DNA of 9,156 nucleotides, from NCBI GenBank assembly GCA_016793585.1, contig JAEUJR010001002.1, positions 1-9,156 of the forward strand. The letters are read 5' to 3'. The notes beneath the pieces are model-generated. The model saw nothing but the letters and a program-made list of their open reading frames with translations, was not told the DNA's origin and searched no databases. The position numbers were made by a program, and so were the translations under genes. Every line of letters begins with the position of its first letter. Positions within the stretch are counted from its first letter, which is position 1. The DNA comes from Archangium sp. Its GTDB lineage: Bacteria > Myxococcota > Myxococcia > Myxococcales > Myxococcaceae. This document shows positions 5,227 through 9,156 of the stretch, piece by piece.

Positions 5227-8200
5227 ATGATGGGGAACCTCCGCCTTTCCGTGATCGCGACGCTGGTCGCGCTGTCCTCGGCTTGTCCGCTTCCGTCGGG
5301 GCCTGATGGCGGGCTTCCTCCCGACGCCTCGAACCCGATGGAGGACTCAGGCACTCCTGAGGTCGACGCAGGCGGGCCAGACGCAGGCGGGCCAGACGCA
5401 GGCGGTCGAGACGCCGGGCCGCGCAACATGCCCGACTGGTGTCTCACCTACCCCGAGCCGGTGCGACTGCCTGACGGTGGGCTTTCGCGCGATGGCGGCC
5501 CGTGGACGCGCTTCGATGGCGGCTCGGGTGTGGGCTCCGATGGCCGCATGGTGAATCTCGGCACGGGCGAGGTGACACCCTTGATGGGCTGCTTCGAGAC
5601 GACGGTCGTCGACACCGACTGGCTCGATGCCGGCGCGATTCGCCGACAGGACCCGAAGGACTACCGCGGCTGCGCGAGCGATCAGCAGGGCTGCCCGCCA
5701 GCCGGAACCCCTCCGCAGGACCAGTGGTTCTTCGCGCCCGACGCCACGGTGCCGTTCGTTCCGTTCGATGAACCGGCGCCCACGCAGCCGACGCCGAACA
5801 TGCCGTGCACCGCTGGCCTCGCGTGGAGCTTCGAGTCGGGGCGCTACACGCCGTGGACGGGCACGCTGCTCACCGCAACGAACGACACCGCCGTCTACGG
5901 CAACAACGTGTCGATCGATCGCATCATGCCGCCCGGCTACCAGCGCGACGGCGGGCCGGGCACGCACGTGGGCGGCGACTACTGGGAGTTCTCGCGCGAC
6001 ATCAACTACCGCGGCCGCTACTGGGCAGGCACGTCCGACCTTCGCAGCAGCTGGCGCGTTCGGCCGGGTGGCCGGCTCAGCGAGACGCTCGGCCTCACGC
6101 TCGAGTCTCCGCCGTTCGTGATCGCGACGCCGTACCTGAGCTTCCTCATCGGAGGGCAGCGCCGCACCACCCAGCGCGTCGAGCTCGTCGTCGTGGGCAA
6201 CCCGAACACCGTGGGGCTGCTCCAGTCGATGTACCGCGGGCTCGAGCTCGAAGAGTCGGCGCCGGGCGGCACGTTCTCGCGAGAGCCCAGGCCTCAGCAC
6301 ATCGTCGTGCGCGCGAGCACCTCACTGCAAGACGACGAGTACATGCGCCGCCGGGTGTTCTGGAACGTGGAGGATCTGCAGAACCAGACCGCGTACTTCC
6401 GCGTCGTCGACACCGCGGGTGAAGCCGCGCACGTGAACGTCGACGACTTCCGGTGTGAAGCCGCCGCGCCAGGAGTCACCTGGCTGCCGCTGCCCGACGG
6501 CGGCATGTCGAAGCCCACCATCGGCCACGTGGTGAAGGAGCCTCCGCTCTGGGGCGTCACCGACACGCACACGCACGTCGCGGCGAACCTGACGCTGGGC
6601 GGCCACTACATCTGGGGTGACGCGGCCGATCCGCTCGAGAACGTCTACGACTGCAACCGGCCGCTGCCCGCGATTCGGGAGCGCAGTGGCACCGTCGTTC
6701 GGCCCGCCATCTCGCGGCCAAACACGCAGGCGCAGTGCTTCGTCTCGGCGGGAGTCATCGCGCTCGTCACCAGCACGGCCGCGGGCGTCTGCGCCATCTC
6801 GGCCGCACACCTCGGCGCGATTCCCTTCATCGGCCCCGCCATCGCCGCCATCACGCTCACGGCCTGCACCGTCGCGCTCGCCACGGCCGCGGCCGCGCTC
6901 ACGGCGATTCCGTCGCTCACGACCGTGACGCTGCACGGCGCCGCGATGCCCACCTCGGGCGGCCTGCGCGCCGGGCCTCTGATTCGTTTTCTCATCGGGC
7001 TGTTCGATCGCGAGCTCGTGCGCTCGACGATCATTCACGGCCTCATCGAGCAACAGGACTGGGACACCGTCGACGGGTTCCACTCAGGCCTCGGCGCCTC
7101 GTACCTGCATCAGCGCTACCACTGGACGATGATTCAACGCGCCTGGCAGGGCGGGCTGCGGCTGATGGTGATCGACGCGTTGCACAGCCGCGCGCTCCAG
7201 TACGTGCTCGACGGGCGCGACGATCAGAACGACTGGGACGCGTTTCGTCTCACCGCCGACGCGGTCGAGCGCCTCACCGCGCCGCCGACACACCCACGCT
7301 TCGCGCAGGGGCCGCTCTTCGGCATCGCCGAGATCGCGCGCACGCCGGGTCAGGCTCGCGACATCGTTCGCCGCAACAAGCTCGCGCTCATTCTCGGCAC
7401 CGAGACGCAGGAGCTGGGCAAGCTGCGCTCACCGACCGACTCCGTCGAGCAGCAGGTGCGCGACCTGTACGCGATGGGCTACCGGAAGATCACCCCGATT
7501 CACGGCATCGACAACCCGCTCGGCGGCACCGGCTACTTCAACGACGTCTACAACTCGGCCGCCATCTTCGCGAACCTCAGCAAGGACGAGCGCGGCAACG
7601 CCGACGGCGTGTGGAGCCCGGGCATCGAGGTCTCGGTCACGCTGCCCTCCGACCTGCCGGCGCCCCTCGGCAACATGACGCTGATGACGTCGAGCGATCT
7701 CGTGCAGACGCTCAAGCCCGTCACGCCGTGTTTCGGGCCCACCTGCTCGTGGAACCTTCGCGCCGGAGGCTGGTTCTCGGTGCGGCACCCGTCGACGGCG
7801 CCGGCCGACTTCATCGGAGAGCTCGACGCCATCACTTATCGCGCGGGGCTCGAGGGCTCGGGCAAGGGCCGCACCGTCACCGAGCACGACCCCATCGCGA
7901 ACCCTGACTTCAAGTTCGCCAGCCGCGTCAGCAACCTGAACTGGCTGCTCGGCAACGGGCCTGGCGGCATGGTGCTGGGCGATCGCCGGTGCTCACTCGA
8001 CGGCATGTTCATGCCGCTGGTGGGTGAGCTCGAGCCGATGGTGGCGACGCAGTACCAGTCGACCGCGCGGCAGATGAACGATCGCGGGTTGTCTGCCGAA
8101 GGGCGCGCGTTCGTCGGCGAGATGATGCGCTGGGGCATGATCGTCGACAGCGATCACCTCGGGCAGGCGAGCCGCGTCGATCTGCACCAGGAGCTCGCGG

Positions 8201-9156
8201 CCTTCCGCGCCGACGCCGGCACCTTCGAGACGCAGGAGTACCCGGTGCTCGGCATTCACACCGACGTGCGCCGCTACCAGCGGCACACCTCGTACCCGCT
8301 CGATCCCCTCACGGGCGGCAGCACGAGCTTCTCGTACGCCTCGGCGTACGGCTTCAGCAGCGAGGTCGACAAGACGCGCGCAGAGATCGGTCATATCGCG
8401 GCGAACGGCGGCGCGGTGTCTCCCGGCGTCAACGGCGGCTTCATTCAAGACCCCGACAACCTCGTGGGCGATCAGGTGCGCAACAACTGCGACTACTCGT
8501 CGAAGTCGTACGCCATCAAATACCTGCAGCTGATTCGCCTCACGGGCGGACGTGGCGTGACGCCGTCGACCGACAACAACAGCCCGTCGCCGAAGGTCGT
8601 GAGCCGCTTCGGCAACGACACGGCGTGCTTCACCGGTGACTCGCCCGAGCGCATCGCGGGGCTCAAGGGCAGCGACGAGCTGCCCGAGACCGGCATGTGG
8701 CCGCGCGACTTCCACCCGAGCGTCGCCGCGCGCTGCCGCTTCAACTCGGTCGGAGGCCGCACCGTCGGAGGCGTTCGATACCCGTTCGATCCGACGTGCC
8801 CGGGCGCGACGAACGTGCGCACCCAGTTCCTCGAGTTCAACGCCATCGAGTACGAGGACTACGCGACCCGCAGCGCCGCCGGCAGTCCAGTCGCGGGGAG
8901 ACCCGAGCTGCGCACCATCGTGGCCCAGAGCACCACCGAGTTCCGCGACGACCGCGCGCTGGCGAGCCTCGGCGTGCCGCAGCACGTGGCCTTCGGTGGT
9001 GGTGGCGCGCTCTCGCAGCTTCGGCCGATGAAGAAGTTCCGTACCGGCGTCTACCCGTCGCCGCAGAACCGCGGCTGGGACTTCAACATCGACGGCCTCG
9101 CCAACGAGGGCCTGCTGCCCGACACCTGGCAGGACTTGCGCAACGTCGGCGTCACG
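5227..9156 (+). CDS. Very large lipoprotein with beta-sandwich module and expanded peptidase M19 (dipeptidase)-like hydrolase (3' end outside window)
   Basis: An uninterrupted frame gives 1310 visible residues and runs off the right edge. Residues 1-19 are a lipoprotein signal with a lipobox ending LSSAC (Cys20). A D/G/P-rich linker (21-68) with PDAGG repeats follows, then a region of unknown fold (70-195). Residues ~200-410 look like a carbohydrate-binding-type jelly-roll: FESGRYTPWTG, PYLSFLIGG, RVELVVVG, VFWNVEDLQNQTAYFRVVD, HVNVDDFRC. The hydrolase begins with DTHTH (His448, His450). M19-like landmarks follow: LILGTETQE (Glu726), ITPIHGIDNPLGG (His759), GMIVDSDHLG (His977), VLGIHTDV (His1011), STDNN (Asp1116) and a terminal DGLANEGLLPDTWQDLRNVG, matching the 'GLxxxxxxPxLxxxLxxxG' end of M19 proteins. 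M19 enzymes are zinc amidohydrolases that cleave dipeptides. Here the domain exceeds 860 residues against a usual ~330-420, with insertions at ~460-700 and ~770-940, so the substrate may differ. Probably outer-membrane or periplasmic. Only a few tens of residues are likely missing. The first of two adjacent ATGs is used. Confidence 0.85.
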   Translation, partial: MMGNLRLSVIATLVALSSACPLPSGPDGGLPPDASNPMEDSGTPEVDAGGPDAGGPDAGGRDAGPRNMPDWCLTYPEPVRLPDGGLSRDGGPWTRFDGGSGVGSDGRMVNLGTGEVTPLMGCFETTVVDTDWLDAGAIRRQDPKDYRGCASDQQGCPPAGTPPQDQWFFAPDATVPFVPFDEPAPTQPTPNMPCTAGLAWSFESGRYTPWTGTLLTATNDTAVYGNNVSIDRIMPPGYQRDGGPGTHVGGDYWEFSRDINYRGRYWAGTSDLRSSWRVRPGGRLSETLGLTLESPPFVIATPYLSFLIGGQRRTTQRVELVVVGNPNTVGLLQSMYRGLELEESAPGGTFSREPRPQHIVVRASTSLQDDEYMRRRVFWNVEDLQNQTAYFRVVDTAGEAAHVNVDDFRCEAAAPGVTWLPLPDGGMSKPTIGHVVKEPPLWGVTDTHTHVAANLTLGGHYIWGDAADPLENVYDCNRPLPAIRERSGTVVRPAISRPNTQAQCFVSAGVIALVTSTAAGVCAISAAHLGAIPFIGPAIAAITLTACTVALATAAAALTAIPSLTTVTLHGAAMPTSGGLRAGPLIRFLIGLFDRELVRSTIIHGLIEQQDWDTVDGFHSGLGASYLHQRYHWTMIQRAWQGGLRLMVIDALHSRALQYVLDGRDDQNDWDAFRLTADAVERLTAPPTHPRFAQGPLFGIAEIARTPGQARDIVRRNKLALILGTETQELGKLRSPTDSVEQQVRDLYAMGYRKITPIHGIDNPLGGTGYFNDVYNSAAIFANLSKDERGNADGVWSPGIEVSVTLPSDLPAPLGNMTLMTSSDLVQTLKPVTPCFGPTCSWNLRAGGWFSVRHPSTAPADFIGELDAITYRAGLEGSGKGRTVTEHDPIANPDFKFASRVSNLNWLLGNGPGGMVLGDRRCSLDGMFMPLVGELEPMVATQYQSTARQMNDRGLSAEGRAFVGEMMRWGMIVDSDHLGQASRVDLHQELAAFRADAGTFETQEYPVLGIHTDVRRYQRHTSYPLDPLTGGSTSFSYASAYGFSSEVDKTRAEIGHIAANGGAVSPGVNGGFIQDPDNLVGDQVRNNCDYSSKSYAIKYLQLIRLTGGRGVTPSTDNNSPSPKVVSRFGNDTACFTGDSPERIAGLKGSDELPETGMWPRDFHPSVAARCRFNSVGGRTVGGVRYPFDPTCPGATNVRTQFLEFNAIEYEDYATRSAAGSPVAGRPELRTIVAQSTTEFRDDRALASLGVPQHVAFGGGGALSQLRPMKKFRTGVYPSPQNRGWDFNIDGLANEGLLPDTWQDLRNVGVT
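5365..5409 (+). repeat. In-frame 15-bp tandem repeat coding DAGGP
   Basis: Three 15-bp units start at 5365, 5380 and 5395. The first two are identical (GACGCAGGCGGGCCA) and the third differs at two bases. They code the Asp-Ala-Gly-Gly-Pro/Arg linker behind the lipidated cysteine. Such DAG-rich linkers are common in myxobacterial lipoproteins and probably act as flexible spacers. Their number may vary between strains by slippage. Confidence 0.8.

Noticed and set aside
5365..5409. Possible CRISPR-like repeats
   Set aside because: The units are only 15 bp, directly adjacent with no spacers, and in frame inside a coding linker.
5347..6300. 317-codon minus-strand frame opposite the lipoprotein N-terminus
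   Set aside because: It has Arg-rich shadow composition; the plus strand holds the signal, linker and jelly-roll motifs, and its 3' part is just the antisense of the DAGGP repeats.
6735..7907. 390-codon plus-strand frame inside the large lipoprotein
   Set aside because: It is His/Arg-rich in a shifted frame over well-conserved M19-like motifs; a shadow frame.
7993..8985. 330-codon minus-strand frame opposite the lipoprotein
   Set aside because: It has Val/Ala/Arg/His-rich composition and no motifs, while the plus strand carries metal-site landmarks; a shadow frame.

Overview
The window is high-GC DNA with strongly GC-biased third codon positions and several GTG starts. It looks like a chromosomal segment of a Gram-negative deltaproteobacterial-type organism, most likely a myxobacterium (Myxococcota). 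The main clues are a lipoprotein whose linker is made of Asp-Ala-Gly-Gly/Pro repeats, an LptA/OstA-type envelope protein, and the general codon style. No tRNA, rRNA, insertion sequence, phage gene or CRISPR array is visible. Genes are dense and nothing suggests recent transfer.

Layout. (a) 1-773, minus strand: a class I SAM-dependent methyltransferase, cut by the left edge. (b) 856-2532, plus strand, divergent from (a): an ArnT/PMT-2-like integral membrane glycosyltransferase. (c) 2533-2637: a convergent gap with small inverted repeats. (d) 4824-2638, minus strand: an apparent three-gene operon read from right to left. It comprises an unrecognised 171-aa protein, a secreted HExxH zinc metallopeptidase that overlaps it by ATGA, and a protein with two tandem OstA/LptA-type repeats behind a strong Shine-Dalgarno. 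(e) 4853-5095, plus strand, divergent from (d): a small secreted orphan protein. (f) 5096-5226: an intergenic region with a perfect inverted repeat, a repeated half-site and a possible sigma-54 promoter. (g) 5227-9156, plus strand, running off the right edge: a very large lipoprotein (1310 residues visible). It carries a beta-sandwich module followed by a greatly expanded peptidase M19 (membrane dipeptidase)-like hydrolase domain.

The common theme is the cell envelope: a membrane glycosyltransferase and a methyltransferase that may modify glycans or lipids, an LPS-transport-like periplasmic protein, a secreted protease, and a large surface or periplasmic lipoprotein hydrolase. The strongest candidate for something poorly described is the large lipoprotein. 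It keeps recognisable M19 metal-site landmarks, but they are spread over more than 650 residues by large insertions, one of which is a hydrophobic helical-hairpin-like stretch. All family assignments come from reading motifs by eye; no database search was possible.
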